The notes: generated by a model from the sequence alone, not told the origin. A stretch of 64,000 bases of DNA from Paenibacillus hexagrammi (GCF_021513275.1 NZ_CP090978.1:3162001-3226000); one strand, 5' to 3'; shown: positions 1 through 11,131, counted from the stretch's first letter. A program made the numbers and translations.

Positions 1-811
1 TGGTTCTCACAGTTGATTCGGTGTGATAGCCTACGGGGAAAGTTACTTCCTCTATGCTCTGCACCCATGTGCTCTTCGCAAGCAATTGCTCCGCTTTGCT
101 CCCTGGATTCAAGGTCCAAGCGACTTTCCCGCCTTGAGCTATAAGCTCATCGACCGCTCCGACTTGAATGACTTCCCCATGACTAATAATTGCCACACGA
201 TCGCACATTTGCTGGATTTCGCTAAGCAGATGGCTGGAGACAAACAGGCTCAGTCCGTTCTTCGCTAATCTTTGTATGAACTCTCTCATCTCCTTGATCC
301 CTTGTGGATCGAGTCCGTTGGTAGGCTCGTCCAGGATGAGAAGGCTTGGACGCCCTAATAGCGCCTGGGCAATACCTAGACGCTGACGCATACCCAACGA
401 ATAAGTCCGAACCTTATCGTGAATCCGCTGGTCCATGCCTACGATCTCCACGACTTCGGCAATCCGATTCTGATCGACATCTGGCAGCATGCCTGCAAAA
501 TGCTCCAGGTTCTCCCAACCGCTAAGATACGCGTAGAGCTCGGGATTTTCCACAATGCAGCCGACATGGCGCAGCGCTTGGTCATGCTCCTTCTGTACGT
601 CAAATCCGCAAATACGGATTGAGCCTTCCGTCGGACGTATCAAGTCCACCAGCATTCGGATCGTCGTCGTCTTGCCGGAGCCGTTGGGTCCAAGGAACCC
701 GAAAATTTCTCCTGCGTATACTTCGAAGGATATCCCTTTAATGATTTCTTTATTTTTAATTCTCTTTTTGACTTGATGGACAGACAAAACCGTTTTGGGA
801 TTAGCGGTCAT
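1..811 (-). CDS. ABC transporter ATP-binding protein (C-terminus outside window)
   Basis: Nucleotide-binding subunit of an ABC transporter of the CcmA/YxlF-like class; it energises a separate membrane subunit that should lie beyond the left edge. The start is ATG at 811-809. Read from there, Walker A (GPNGSGKTT) is at about residues 41-49, the signature (YSLGMRQR) at about 137-144, Walker B with catalytic Glu (LLILDEP) at about 157-163, and the H-loop His follows in SSHLLSEI. The frame stays open to the edge, so the gene is only cut by the window. It starts 15 bases after the stop of the SGNH hydrolase gene, whose stop codon overlaps the GGAG ribosome site, so the two are probably co-transcribed. 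The substrate cannot be read from the sequence. Confidence 0.9.
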   Translation of the reverse strand, partial: MTANPKTVLSVHQVKKRIKNKEIIKGISFEVYAGEIFGFLGPNGSGKTTTIRMLVDLIRPTEGSIRICGFDVQKEHDQALRHVGCIVENPELYAYLSGWENLEHFAGMLPDVDQNRIAEVVEIVGMDQRIHDKVRTYSLGMRQRLGIAQALLGRPSLLILDEPTNGLDPQGIKEMREFIQRLAKNGLSLFVSSHLLSEIQQMCDRVAIISHGEVIQVGAVDELIAQGGKVAWTLNPGSKAEQLLAKSTWVQSIEEVTFPVGYHTESTVRT

Positions 812-826
812 CTTGGATCACTGCTC

Positions 827-1641
827 CTACTTCAAAATTTGTACAATCCGATCGGCAATTCGCTCGTACCCGTCTCCATTCGGATGGAAATGATCCGCCG
901 AGGAAATGTATTTGAGTAAATTTTGTTCAAATAAATCATAGGTAGGCACCAGTACCATATTGGAGTATCGATTCGTGTACGTAAACACGCGATCATTCCA
1001 ATCTTGCACGATCAACGAGCCCTTGCGGTCAGAGTCTAAATCTAAAAAGGATGATATAAACCGACGTACAGCACAACCGCATGCGAATTCGCCTTCCTGA
1101 TATCAGCAAGGATCGTTTCCAGACGCCCTAGAGCCGGTTCCATTCTCTGCTGCGCAGCTTCCGGATTAAACTCCTGTTGATCCTCGGAGAAAATCCCTTC
1201 GCCACCCGCGAATAGATCGTTGCCGCCAATCGTAAGAAGAATAACATCCGCATCCGAGAGCGCATCCTGCGTCTTCTTGAGCTCTATATCTTTCAGTAAT
1301 TGATCACTTTTGTATCCGGGGATGGCGAGATTATTCAAAACAAACACAGCTTTACCGGTTTGCTGTTCGAGCTTCTCCCGAACTCTGTCGACATAGCCTT
1401 TTCCTGTGTTGTCTCCCGTTCCTGCCGTTAACGAATCCCCTAACGCTACAATTTGGATCTTGTCCTTTCCTTCCCCTAACGGTGCTTGACTCGGCTGTGG
1501 AGAAGATACGGCCAACTCGCTGTTTCCGGGCTTCGGATATAAGATTTGATTGACTGCATAGAGAAAACCGATAATAAAAACAATTGTCGCTAAAGTCCCT
1601 GTAATGCCAACCATTCCCCAAATCCACTTGGTTGATTTCAA
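827..1641 (-). CDS. Membrane-anchored SGNH/GDSL hydrolase (frameshifted)
   Basis: SGNH-family esterase/lipase, probably acting outside the membrane on an acyl ester. The start is TTG at 1641 with an AGGAGGG site six bases upstream. Residues 9-31 form one membrane helix or signal anchor. The block I GDSL serine is near residue 70 (ALGDSLTAG), the oxyanion GGND near 139-142, and the Asp/His pair in DHFHPNGDGY near the C-terminus. The frame breaks at the A-run 1044-1048: five A give a stop after YHPF, while six would continue into LDLDSD and the catalytic Asp/His half and yield 271 residues. Both halves are well conserved, so this is either a sequence error or a very recent mutation. First gene of an operon with the ABC ATPase. 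Confidence 0.85.
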
Positions 1642-1807
1642 GCAAGTCCCTCCTGTGAATACGAAAATCCATTAATTCCTTTTAGAGTAATAGTTCTAAG
1701 ATTAATTTGCAAACTTCCTTCTTCGGTATCCTCTGACTTCAGTTGTGTTCAAAGACCAGTTGTGTTAGCTAAGATGCCCGATTTATGATAAAAAGTTGGC
1801 ATTCAAA

Positions 1808-1836
1808 CAGCCTGATCGCAGGTTGCAATCAGGCTG
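1808..1836 (-). terminator. Hairpin after the ABC exporter operon
   Basis: A perfect 9-bp inverted repeat (CAGCCTGAT / ATCAGGCTG) with an 11-base loop lies between the stop of the exporter gene and the start of the SGNH gene. The T-tract on the minus strand is weak and begins several bases after the stem, so termination efficiency is uncertain. Confidence 0.45.
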
Positions 1837-1916
1837 ACATTGTTTATTTAAACTTCTGGAAACCCGTATGTTCCAAGGCTCTATACATGTAAGGTAATTC
1901 AGCGAAATCTCCGCGT

Positions 1917-3761
1917 CTACACAGCATCTTGCAAAAATTTATATTGAGCATGAATGAGGCCGTAATAGATTTTTCGTTCTCTCATCAATTCTTCATGGCT
2001 GCCGCTCTCCATCATTTGTCCATGGTCCAGAACTATGATTTTATCCGCATTACGGATGGTGGAAAGACGATGTGCCACGATAAACGATGTCCGCCCAGCG
2101 AGTAGCGTCTTCAGCGCTTCCTGGATTTTGAGCTCGGTCTCGGTGTCGATACTGGCCGTTGCTTCGTCCAAGATTAGAATGCGAGGATCTGCGAGCAGCG
2201 CTCTCGCGAATGAGATCAGCTGACGCTGACCCATGGAGAGGACATTACCCCGCTCCTGTACTTCTGTATCATAGCCTTGCGGCAGTTCTGCAATAAAGTC
2301 GTGGGCATACACCGCTCTAGCCGCCATCTCGACTTCCGCATCCGTGGCATCCAGTCTGCCGAATCGAATATTGTCACGGATCGTACCCGAGAAAATAAAC
2401 GTGTCCTGCAGCACGATACCAACCTGAGAGCGAAGGCTCTGGATCGTAACCTCGCGGATATCGTGACCATCGATCAGCACACGCCCTTCCACCGGATCAT
2501 AGAACCGGCACAGGAGATTCATGATCGTACTTTTACCGGAGCCCGTATGTCCTACAAGAGCAATGGATTGGCCTGCTTTCACATCCAGATGGATCCCCTT
2601 CAGAGCAGGTCTGCCTTTTTCATACTCAAAGACGAGATTCTCGAACTTCACGTGACCGACGATATTCGGAAGCTCCCCCGCATCTTCATTCTCGGCTACA
2701 GAAGGCTTCTCGTCGATATATTCGAAGATTCGTTCCGACGAAGCCATAGCTACAAGCAGCTGCGAGTACATTTGCCCTAGCCGCGTAATCGGCTCCCAGA
2801 AGTACCCGATATAGGTCGCAAAGGCAACCAAGAGGCCCACCGAAATTTCTTTCGTTTCAATCATGTGCGCGCCAAGCCAGAACAAGATACAGTAACCAAC
2901 CGCGCCAGTGATTTCGATAATCGGCCCGAAGCTCTGGTTCAGCATGGAAGCACGGTTCCAAGCCAACCGGTTCACCATGTTCATATTTTCGAAATATTGG
3001 ATGTTCTCTTTCTCTTGCGTGTAAGCCTGTGTCACCCGAATACCTTGAATACATTCGTTCAGATGCGAGTTCAAGCGGGATTGCTTAATCGTTACATCCT
3101 GCCAGGCTCTTCTAATCTTCAAACGAAGCTTGGTTGAAATGATGAACATCAAAGGAACTGTTATAATGATCGCGGCGCCAAGCTTAAAGTTGTATGTAAG
3201 CAGAATCACCATGATGCCGCACAGCTGCACACAATCCACAAGCAGGTTGACAACACCGTTCGTAAATAAGTCTTGCAGGGAATTGACATAATTCGTAACC
3301 CTCACAAGGACTGACCCAGCCGGTCGTGTATCAAAGAAACGGAAAGAAAGCTTCTGGATATGGCTAAACAAGTCGTGCCTGAGATCGTAGATGACACGCT
3401 GCCCGATCAGATTCGTATATCGAATACGGAAGGTGTTAGCAGTCCATTGAATCAGGTATACACCTAGCATGATGCCCATGATCGTCAATAACAAGTTTCC
3501 ATCTTTGGGAGTAATCGCACGGTCAATCGCATATTTGATAAGCAGGGGTACAGTAAGCTTCGTTAGAGCCCCCACAAACATCATAATAATAATCACCGGT
3601 AAAAACTGCCGGGCATAAGGCTTCATGTAGCCGAATAATCGTCGAAGCTGATTCCAATCAAACGGCTTGTCGATCAGTTCATCATCCTGATACACAAACC
3701 GTTGTCCGGACTGGCTGTCTTGCTCGATACCAGGCTTCGATTGCTTCGATTGGGTACTCAA
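1917..3761 (-). CDS. ABC exporter half-transporter, BmrD/YheH-like subunit
   Basis: Fused membrane and ATPase domain half-transporter, probably a multidrug or lipid exporter working as a heterodimer with the preceding gene. The N-terminal half holds about six membrane helices; the ATPase domain has Walker A GHTGSGKST (near residue 404) and Walker B with the catalytic Glu (LILDEATASID). The signature is altered: LSMGQ instead of LSGGQ. The partner has the mirror-image defect, Asp in place of the Walker B Glu, so together they form one normal and one degenerate ATP site, as known for BmrCD. The TTG at 3761 is preferred: its TTGA overlaps the upstream stop and a GAAAGAAGG site precedes it. An upstream start at 3818 would overlap the partner by 20 codons. 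614 residues. Confidence 0.9.
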   Translation of the reverse strand: MSTQSKQSKPGIEQDSQSGQRFVYQDDELIDKPFDWNQLRRLFGYMKPYARQFLPVIIIMMFVGALTKLTVPLLIKYAIDRAITPKDGNLLLTIMGIMLGVYLIQWTANTFRIRYTNLIGQRVIYDLRHDLFSHIQKLSFRFFDTRPAGSVLVRVTNYVNSLQDLFTNGVVNLLVDCVQLCGIMVILLTYNFKLGAAIIITVPLMFIISTKLRLKIRRAWQDVTIKQSRLNSHLNECIQGIRVTQAYTQEKENIQYFENMNMVNRLAWNRASMLNQSFGPIIEITGAVGYCILFWLGAHMIETKEISVGLLVAFATYIGYFWEPITRLGQMYSQLLVAMASSERIFEYIDEKPSVAENEDAGELPNIVGHVKFENLVFEYEKGRPALKGIHLDVKAGQSIALVGHTGSGKSTIMNLLCRFYDPVEGRVLIDGHDIREVTIQSLRSQVGIVLQDTFIFSGTIRDNIRFGRLDATDAEVEMAARAVYAHDFIAELPQGYDTEVQERGNVLSMGQRQLISFARALLADPRILILDEATASIDTETELKIQEALKTLLAGRTSFIVAHRLSTIRNADKIIVLDHGQMMESGSHEELMRERKIYYGLIHAQYKFLQDAV

Positions 3762-5558
3762 TGCGCTAACCTTCTTTCCAAGGGAGATGTAGAATAGGTA
3801 TCCGAAGGCTTCATCCAATCCGCATCAGGCTGATCCGCGTACTGAATTTGATAGGTTTGACGATACAGCCCTTCCTGCTGAAGCAGCTCTTCATGAGTGC
3901 CTCGCTGGACGATTCTGCCTTCATCAAGCACAATAATTTCATCCGCATGCTTCAGAGACGATATGCGATGCGCAATGATGAATGTCGTACGGCCTTGCAT
4001 CACTTCTTTGAAGCCGGCTTGAATCTCATGCTCCGTCTCCATATCTACCGCGCTCGTTGCATCATCAAGGATCAAGATCTTGGGGTCCTTGAGCAGTGCC
4101 CTAGCAATGGCAATCCGCTGCTTCTGACCGCCTGATAATCCGAGTCCACGCTCACCGACAACCGTATCGTACCCGAGCGGCAGCTCCATAATGAAATCAT
4201 GAGCCTTCGCCAGCTTGGCTGCACGGATAATCTCTTCCATACTCACCTGCTTGCGGCCATAGGCAATATTATTGCGGATCGTAGATGAGAACAGGAACGT
4301 CTCCTGAAACACCGCAGCCACTTGTTTGCGGACACTCTCCACCTGGATGCTGCGCAGATCCTTTCCGTCCAACGCGATGGTGCCTTCCTTGACGTTGTAG
4401 GCTCTCATGAGAAGACTTACAACCGTTGTCTTGCCAGAGCCCGTGCTTCCAAGCAACCCAATCACAGAGCCGGCAGGAGCATCTACAGAGAAATTGTATA
4501 AAGCAGGCTGTTTTTCCGGATAGGCAAAGGTAACATTGTCAAAGCGAACATGTCCTTGTACCTCCTGATCTGCCAGTGACACAGCACCTGCTTGATCCTT
4601 GACATGCAAGTATTGATGGAGGATTTCTAGAATCTTCTCCCCGGAAGCCTTCGTTTGTGTAAAGTTATTAATATGGAACCCTAGCCCCCACATAGGCCCG
4701 ATAATATACCAAATGATACTGAAGCAGGCGACAAGCTCACCTAATGTAATCGTATCCTGAACCACCATGTAACCGCCTACACCAAGCAGAAGCACGACGC
4801 TTAGATTCGCGAGAATCTCCATAATGGGGAAGATTTGGCCCAAATAAAGGACGTCTCCACGTTCATAGCCCGGTACTCTTCGTTATGCGAGGCGAATTTC
4901 TTAACTTCATAAGGCTCGCGGGCAAAGGATTTCACAGTCCGTACGCCTGTAATGTTCTCCTGCACAGCAGTCGTCATCGTTCCCAGCGATTTGCGGACCA
5001 TACGAAAAGCAGGGTGGATCTTTCCCTCAAACCGGATGGCGGTGAAAGCCAAAAACGGCATTGAAATCATCGTCAGCAGCGTCAGCTTCCAGTTGATTGA
5101 GAACATCATGCTCATACCGAAGATCAGCATAAGGAAGACGTTCAAAATTTGGGCAAAGCCGAAGCCGACAAAGTTTCCGGATTGCTTCCAGGTCCGCTGT
5201 CAAACGGGACATCAGATCGCCCGTACGCGCCTGATCATAGTATTGAAACGACAAATATTGAAGCTTGTTATACAGGGCGTTGCGCAATCGATAGGCAACC
5301 CGGTTGCCGAGTCTCCCTCCGCATAAGCCATGCAGAAACTGAAACATCCCTTTCAGGGAGACGACCCCGACAACGAAAAGCGAAAGCTTCGGAACCAACC
5401 CGAATTGCTGCTTGGCAATCACCTCATCGATCAAATACCGGAGCAAATTCGGATACACAAGCCCCAGCCCCGTTGCCGTCATCAAGCAAAGAATCGATGC
5501 GAACAACAGCTTTTTTCTGGGGCCAATAAAATTGCTTCAACTGCCTGAAAACATCCAC
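3758..5558 (-). CDS. ABC exporter half-transporter, BmrC/YheI-like subunit (three frameshifts)
   Basis: First subunit of the heterodimeric exporter: N-terminal membrane domain, C-terminal ATPase with Walker A LGSTGSGKTT, intact signature LSGGQKQR and Walker B ILILDDATSAVD, where Asp replaces the catalytic Glu as expected for the degenerate site. The start is GTG at 5558, ten bases after GGAGG. The frame is broken at 5511-5516 (T6, five expected), 5174-5176 (T3, two expected) and 4834-4836 (T3, four expected). Correcting these yields a continuous 599-residue protein, the usual length of the family. Three compensable one-base changes in one gene with perfect conservation between them argue for sequence errors rather than decay. 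Overlaps the downstream partner start by four bases. Confidence 0.88.
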
Positions 5559-5904
5559 CTGCGAGCACCCTCCTCAAGAAGGAAAAATTGGGAATAGCCA
5601 AGAAAGCGTTTTAATACTTAATGAATCTTAACACCATCGCTATCTAGCAGCAACGAGAGGAAAACCCGATTTAAACGCTTAAATCCGCATAACTTCACAA
5701 AAACTGGCATCAATCCATATCTTTCTTGAATATAATCTGAATCCTATCGTTTGTAAGCCCTTTCATAAGAACGCGCGTTCATTGTTGAAAAACACAACGG
5801 CAGTCAGGATATGTGGATTGACCTTCTCACAGAATCGGGCTGTATTCGAACAACCTTTTTCCCGTAAGAACGTCTATCAGCTGTACTCCATTCTGCCGTT
5901 TTTT
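5559..5904. other. Gene-free interval between exporter and fructan operons
   Basis: This 346-bp stretch holds the presumed promoter of the exporter operon on its right-hand minus strand and the 3' region of the GH32 gene. No promoter with both boxes and no convincing terminator could be identified. A T-rich run at 5899-5906 lies beside the GH32 stop codon on the opposite strand. Confidence 0.4.
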
Positions 5905-7397
5905 TTATCTTTTTAGATTCAAATCCCATACTTCGAGCGATTCCAGCTCTGCTTCACACACTCTGGTAAACACCTTGATTCCCAAACTGTCCGCTTTCGG
6001 ATAAATCCGATTGGTCATCGTCTTTTCTCCGCCATTTGCAAATAATTCAACTGATGACCGGTCCAGGAAAAGGTGCAAGCGAACCAATCCATCGGCCGCA
6101 TTCGCCAAATATGCCTCGCAAGTTCCTCCATTCCCTTCTCCACTGAAAGTCCTATCAACCTTCAGCTTACGTTCCCTCGGCTCAAAAGCAACTTCTGTAT
6201 ATTCTTTGCCATCATCCGAACAACGAAGCTTCAAACCAAACTCTCCAGCAGGAATTGACGGATTCGTCTTGAAGACGGCTATCAGCTCCAAGACATCCCC
6301 CCGCAAATTGGAAATGATCAGCTCCGTATCTGCTGCTAGCAACATCCGGTCCACATGCCGGTGGTTTGCCCGAAGCTGCTGTAGCTCCTCTACAGGCAAC
6401 ATTCGAAGTGTCCCGTCATCCGCTAGCTTCAGCTCGCGCGGAACCGAAAATGCCCCAGCCCAACCGTTCGCCTGCTCAGGCATCGCGGATCCCCACATAT
6501 TCATCCAGCCAATCAGAAGACGACGTCCCTGACCGTCTAAGAATGTTTGCGGCGCATAAAAGTCAGATCCATGATCTAAACGATCCGCAATGTCGTAACG
6601 AAATTCTCCAGTCTCATAGTCAAATTCCCCCGTGAGATACATGGTCTTCGTTGCTCCCATATTCATCGGCGAAATAATAAGAGCGTGACGGCCCTCGCTC
6701 CCGAGCGAGAACAAATCCGGGCACTCCCACATATCCCCCATCGTACCGTCACTTTCAGCTGCAATTCCTAGAAAAGACCAAGTCTTCAAATCCTGAGACC
6801 GGTAAAGCAGCGCTTTGCCCAAGCCGTCCTTCCCATAGCCTAAGACCATATACCACATGCCGCCATATTGCCACACTTTAGGATCTCGAAATCCGAAGCC
6901 TCCCTCCTCTGGAGGTCCGGCGATAACGGGGTTATGCGGCGCTTTTTCAAAAATGATACCATCCGTGCTTGTTGCCACACATTGAACCTCGATAGGCGAT
7001 CTCCCGTCAACATGCCCTGCCTGTAAACCAGTGTTAACACACCGTTATCATCCACCGCGCTGCCGGACCAACAGCCGTACCCTCCGCTTTCGCCCAGATC
7101 ATAATACTCAGATGGCGCTAATGCGATAGGCAGATGCTCCCACGTGATTAAATCTTTACTCTTGGCATGCCCCCAGTGCATCGGGCCCCATTTCGCTTCG
7201 TGCGGATGATACTGGTAGAAAATATGATACTCCCCTTTAAAAAAGATCAGTCCATTCGGATCGTTCATCCAACCCGCAGGCGGCATGAAATGATAACGCA
7301 ACCTGTAATGGTCCTCTCTGAGTTGTTCCTTACCTGCTTCTTGCCGGTTATGGCTTTCGCCTCGTTCCACATCGCGGTTTTCATCATTATGATCCAT
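5905..7397 (-). CDS. GH32 beta-fructosidase, intracellular type (frameshifted)
   Basis: Sucrose or fructo-oligosaccharide hydrolase, predicted cytoplasmic because no signal peptide is visible. The three GH32 acidic residues are present: nucleophile Asp in WMNDPNG (residues 43-49), transition-state Asp in FRDPKVW, acid/base Glu in ECPDLF. A C-terminal beta-sandwich follows (DRSSVELFANGG). The reading frame shifts near the C-run 7015-7017; one extra C joins LTLVY to the region reading EVQCVATSTDG and gives 497 residues, normal for the family. Last gene of the fructan operon; 91 bases separate it from the permease stop. It would process sugars brought in by the adjacent importer, whereas the anchored GH32 upstream works outside. 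Confidence 0.9.
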
Positions 7398-7488
7398 TAT
7401 GTTTCATCACCTGGCCAATTCGTCTCTTTTTATAAATATGAAATAAAAGCTGCACATTCTTCTTCGATGCCATCGTACCGGGCGAAGT

Positions 7489-8325
7489 TTAACCTTTAAT
7501 CCCGGACATTGTGATTCCTTGAATATAGTAGCGCTGAAGGAACAGGAACAGCAGCAGAATCGGTGCTGTCGAAATCGTATTAGCAGCCAGCACTTTGGAC
7601 CAATCCGTTCCTTCATTAGAGGAAAACGTAGAGATCCCGACTTGGATCATCTGCATCTTTTGGTCGTTAATCACAATAAGCGGCCATAGATATGAATCCC
7701 AATTGCCCAGAAAAGTCATCAAACCAAGGGTAATTAATGCAGGAACAGCGGCAGGCAGTACGATCGAAAGGAAGGTTCGCGGCAAGCTTGCACCGTCGAT
7801 CCGGGCCGCTTCCATCATTTCATTCGGGACCTCTGCAAAAAACTGCCGAAGCATGAAGATGCCAAATACGGAGAGCATCGAGGGCACGATGAGTGCTTTG
7901 TACGAATTGAGCCATCCCAAGTCATGCATGAGCAAATAGTTAGGCACCAGCGTAACTTCGCCCGGAATAATCATCGCCGACATAAATAAGGCAAATACGA
8001 CGGACTTTAATCGGAAGCGCAGCTTTGCAAAAGCAAATGCCGCCATGGAATTGATGACCAACACTAGGAACGTTACCACCGTGGCAACGAATAGCGTATT
8101 CCAGATATAGCGAAGGAACGGATCCCGTGCGTTAAAGATAACTTGATGGAAATTCTTTGCAGTCCACTCCACAGGAACAATAAGATGAATGTCCAGCGAC
8201 GTATATTTAAACAGCTCCTGATAAGGGCGAAATGAACCTGCTACCATCCAAAGAATCGGTGCAACCGAAACCAAGGCAATTAGTATCATGACCATCCATC
8301 TGCCGCAGGTATAAATTCGATTCAC
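7489..8325 (-). CDS. Carbohydrate ABC transporter permease, MalG type
   Basis: Second inner-membrane subunit of a CUT1-family sugar importer. About six hydrophobic helices are visible and the EAA loop that docks the ATPase reads EAARIDGAS near the middle. GTG at 8325 is chosen because AAGGAGG lies seven bases upstream and directly follows the stop of the preceding permease; an earlier in-frame ATG at 8355 would overlap that gene. 278 residues, typical for the family. No ATPase gene is encoded in this cluster, so a shared MsmK-type ATPase elsewhere is likely, as is common in Paenibacillus. Confidence 0.93.
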   Translation of the reverse strand: MNRIYTCGRWMVMILIALVSVAPILWMVAGSFRPYQELFKYTSLDIHLIVPVEWTAKNFHQVIFNARDPFLRYIWNTLFVATVVTFLVLVINSMAAFAFAKLRFRLKSVVFALFMSAMIIPGEVTLVPNYLLMHDLGWLNSYKALIVPSMLSVFGIFMLRQFFAEVPNEMMEAARIDGASLPRTFLSIVLPAAVPALITLGLMTFLGNWDSYLWPLIVINDQKMQMIQVGISTFSSNEGTDWSKVLAANTISTAPILLLFLFLQRYYIQGITMSGIKG

Positions 8326-8338
8326 GGCCGTTCCTCCT

Positions 8339-9250
8339 TCATGATGCATCTGCATCCTTGTTGAATAATTTCATTTGAATCAACGAGATGGTCAAAACAA
8401 TAGCAAACAATACGAACGCCGCCGCTGTGGCATATCCCATTCTCATCTGGGTAAATGCTTGCTTGTAGATGTAATAGACGACGGTTTCCGTAGAGCTGTT
8501 CGGTCCTCCGTTTGTGAGTACGAAGACAAGACCCGACAGCTTGATTGCATCAATCGTCGTCATAATGACGACAAATGCCATGGTTCGATTCAGCAGCGGC
8601 AGTGTAATTTTCACAAACTGTTGCAGCTTCGTAGCCCCGTCTACTCTAGCAGCTTCATATAAATCAGGAGATATATTGTTCAGACCGGCTAAAAAAGATA
8701 ATCATGAAAAATCCCGCACCCTTCCAGATGCCAAGCATAATGATGCCGTTCATGGCCGTCTCCGGGTTGGATAAGAAATTCGTTACCGGTAAATGGAAAG
8801 CTTTCAGTACACTGTTGAGCAAGCCGAATTCTTTGTTGTAAATGAGCTTGAACACCGTAGCGGCAACCGCCGTTGATACGATGACCGGAATGAAATACAA
8901 CGTTCGGAACAGCCCGGATGCCGCCGACTTCTTTTGAATGAGCATAGCTAATGCTAAAGCAATACTGGTTTGAATCGGAATCACGATAATTGCGAAGTGA
9001 AAGGAATGCACGAGACTTTTGAAAAAGCCAGATCCTTCATCAGATTAGCGTAATTATCTAAACCGACAAAGACATCTCCCGCTCCAACCAGCGAGTAATT
9101 TTTGAAGCTGATGATAAAAGCCTGTAGCATCGGGTAGAACACAAACACCAGCAGCAAGGCCAACGCCGGCAGGATGAACCACAGAGCTGTAAACTGTTCA
9201 TGCCTGCGGAAGCTCGATGATCTTGTTTTTCTGGTAACGGCTGATTCCAC
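8339..9250 (-). CDS. Carbohydrate ABC transporter permease, MalF type (two frameshifts)
   Basis: First membrane subunit of the same CUT1 importer. The start is GTG at 9250, seven bases after AAGGAGG and two bases after the levanase stop. The N-terminus has a helix near residues 20-42, and the EAA motif reads YEAARVDGA. The frame breaks twice: A-run 9022-9026 (five, six expected) and A-run 8691-8696 (six, five expected). With both restored, one 303-residue permease results, the family length. The second break lies just before the EAA loop, so neither fragment alone could be functional. Confidence 0.88.
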
Positions 9251-9252
9251 GG

Positions 9253-11131
9253 TTATTCCTCCTTCTTGTTGTCAAATACAAATACGTGAAATGAGGCATG
9301 TATACGGCCATCTATGCTAACTGCCTGTATGACGGCTTGACCCGGTTTGATTCCCTTCACTTTAGCGCCTTCCTTCACCCCTTCTACCATGGCAACCGAT
9401 GGATCGCTGGACTCCCGAATGGAGGGATTGGCGCTGAACGGTACAACAGAAGCTTCCATCAAGCCTGTTTCCCCTGCTCCGACATCCATCGAGTCTCTGC
9501 CCAAAGCAATCCGAAGCGGTTCAGTGCTATCCGGGTCTTCATTACGCCATACCGTCCTCAGCGGATAGAAGGTGGCCTGATCCAGAGTGATGCCGCCGGT
9601 TGCAGATGATAACGACAGTGCGCTGCTTGTCGGATTCGGAAAGATAATAGATGAAATGACGGCCTGTCCGTCGTTTGCAAACACTTCCAGACTTGACGAA
9701 TCCACGAAAAAGCGCAGCTTGAGCGGGGGGGGGGGGGGGGGGGGGGGGGGTCTTATCCTTGAGTCCCACAGGCGCAGACATCGTTTCTGCAAAATCTTTC
9801 TCAAACGAGGTGACACCGGAATGGGTCCTGTCCACCGTCAATAGTCCGCTTCCCTCATCATAACTAACAGTCGTTGCTTGACTGCTTCCCTTGCGCAGCT
9901 CGAAGGTAAATCGTGCTTTCGGTTCTACAGTCAGCTCTGTAGTAAGCTCATATGAGACTCCTTTCAAATCCATGAACGGATTATGATCAGCAGTTACAAG
10001 CTGCTTCGGCAGCGTAACTTCCTTGCCTCTTAAGGACTCAAGCTCTTGGATCGGTTCCTGAACCATGCGCAGGCCTTGACCTTCAATCATCCGCAATTTC
10101 AGCTCACGCGGTATCGACATATTGCCTTTCCAACCGCTGGTTGGCATGGAGAACGGATACCGCCAATTGGACATCCACCCCAGCCAGATGCGCCTGCCGT
10201 CTTTCACCGGGATATCGGAATACGAGACAGCCGCATAATAGTCTTTGCCGTAATCGGTCCAAAGCACATCCGACGGATGATTATCGTTCTTGAACGATGC
10301 TCCGTCAAATGATCCGATGAAGTACTGCGCTGTCGAACCTTTTGTCGTTTTATTGCTCCCTACGCTTACCGTCAGCACCCATTTCGTTTCTTTACTCCCT
10401 TCTACAGGAAGCTCGAATAGATCCGGGCACTCCCAGACAGCGGCATGTGACCCTTGGTCACTTCCAAACTCGCTCGTCATCGTCCAATCCTTCAAATTTG
10501 GCGATTTGTAGAATCGGACACGGTTATCCACAGATACTACCATCACCCAGGAATGGCTGGGCTCGTGCCAGATCACTTTTGGATCCCTAAAGTCTTTAAG
10601 GCCTGGATTCGGAATGACCGGATTGCCCGCATACTTTGTCCAAGTTCTTCCTTTATCGCTGCTGTATGCGATGCTTTGGGATTGAAGCCCGCCTTTAAAA
10701 TGAGTAAATATCGCCACAAGTCCCGCTTTACCTCCGAAAAAGCCGCTCGTATCATCGCGGTCCACCACTGCGCTGCCCGACCAGATCTCCCCCAGCGAAT
10801 CTCTAGCCAGGGCCACGGGCAGATGCTCCCAATGGATCAAATCCTTGCTAACTGCATGTCCCCACTGCCCGCTATTTTGATAAAATTGATGAAATTCACC
10901 CTCGAAATAAACCATCCCATTCGGATCGCTCATATTGCCCGACGGGGGCGACAGATGATATTGAGGACGGTAAGGCTCCGTATAATAAGCAGGATCACTC
11001 GAATAATTGAAAGATGCTGCGAGCTTTGAGGTCTCTTGATGGCTTCTATTGACCATTAGTACAGTCCCTCCGATTCCTATACATACTGCCGCAAGCGCTC
11101 CAGTTGTCCATAACCATGTTCTCTTGCTCAT
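9253..11131 (-). CDS. Membrane-anchored GH32 levanase-like enzyme with Ig-like C-terminal domain, interrupted by a poly-C tract
   Basis: Extracellular fructan hydrolase. Residues 6-27 form a signal anchor. GH32 motifs: nucleophile region NMSDPNG at 66-72 (Ser replaces the usual Asn, Asp kept), DFRDPKV, acid/base Glu in WECPDLF. A beta-sandwich (VDSSSLEVFAND) and a Big_2-like Ig fold at the extreme C-terminus follow, suggesting wall-associated action on polymer. ATG at 11131 is preferred over 11143 because GGAGGGA lies between them. At 9725-9750 a run of 26 G (C in the coding strand) sits inside the codon pair for Thr-Leu before KLRFFVD; with a single C the protein reads through perfectly, with 26 it is out of frame. 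Intact length would be about 617 residues. Heads the transport operon. Confidence 0.88.
9725..9750. repeat. 26-base poly-G homopolymer inside the levanase gene
   Basis: An uninterrupted run of 26 G on the given strand. Flanking codons on the minus strand fit exactly if the run is one base, giving the conserved GH32 beta-sandwich entry DKTLKLRFF. Run lengths leaving remainder 1 on division by three (25, 28) keep the frame, 26 does not. Confidence 0.95.

Noticed and set aside
5795..5900. AACGGCAG and CTGCCGTT as terminator arms after the GH32 gene
   Set aside because: The arms are about 90 bases apart and the T-run is on the wrong strand for the adjacent gene.
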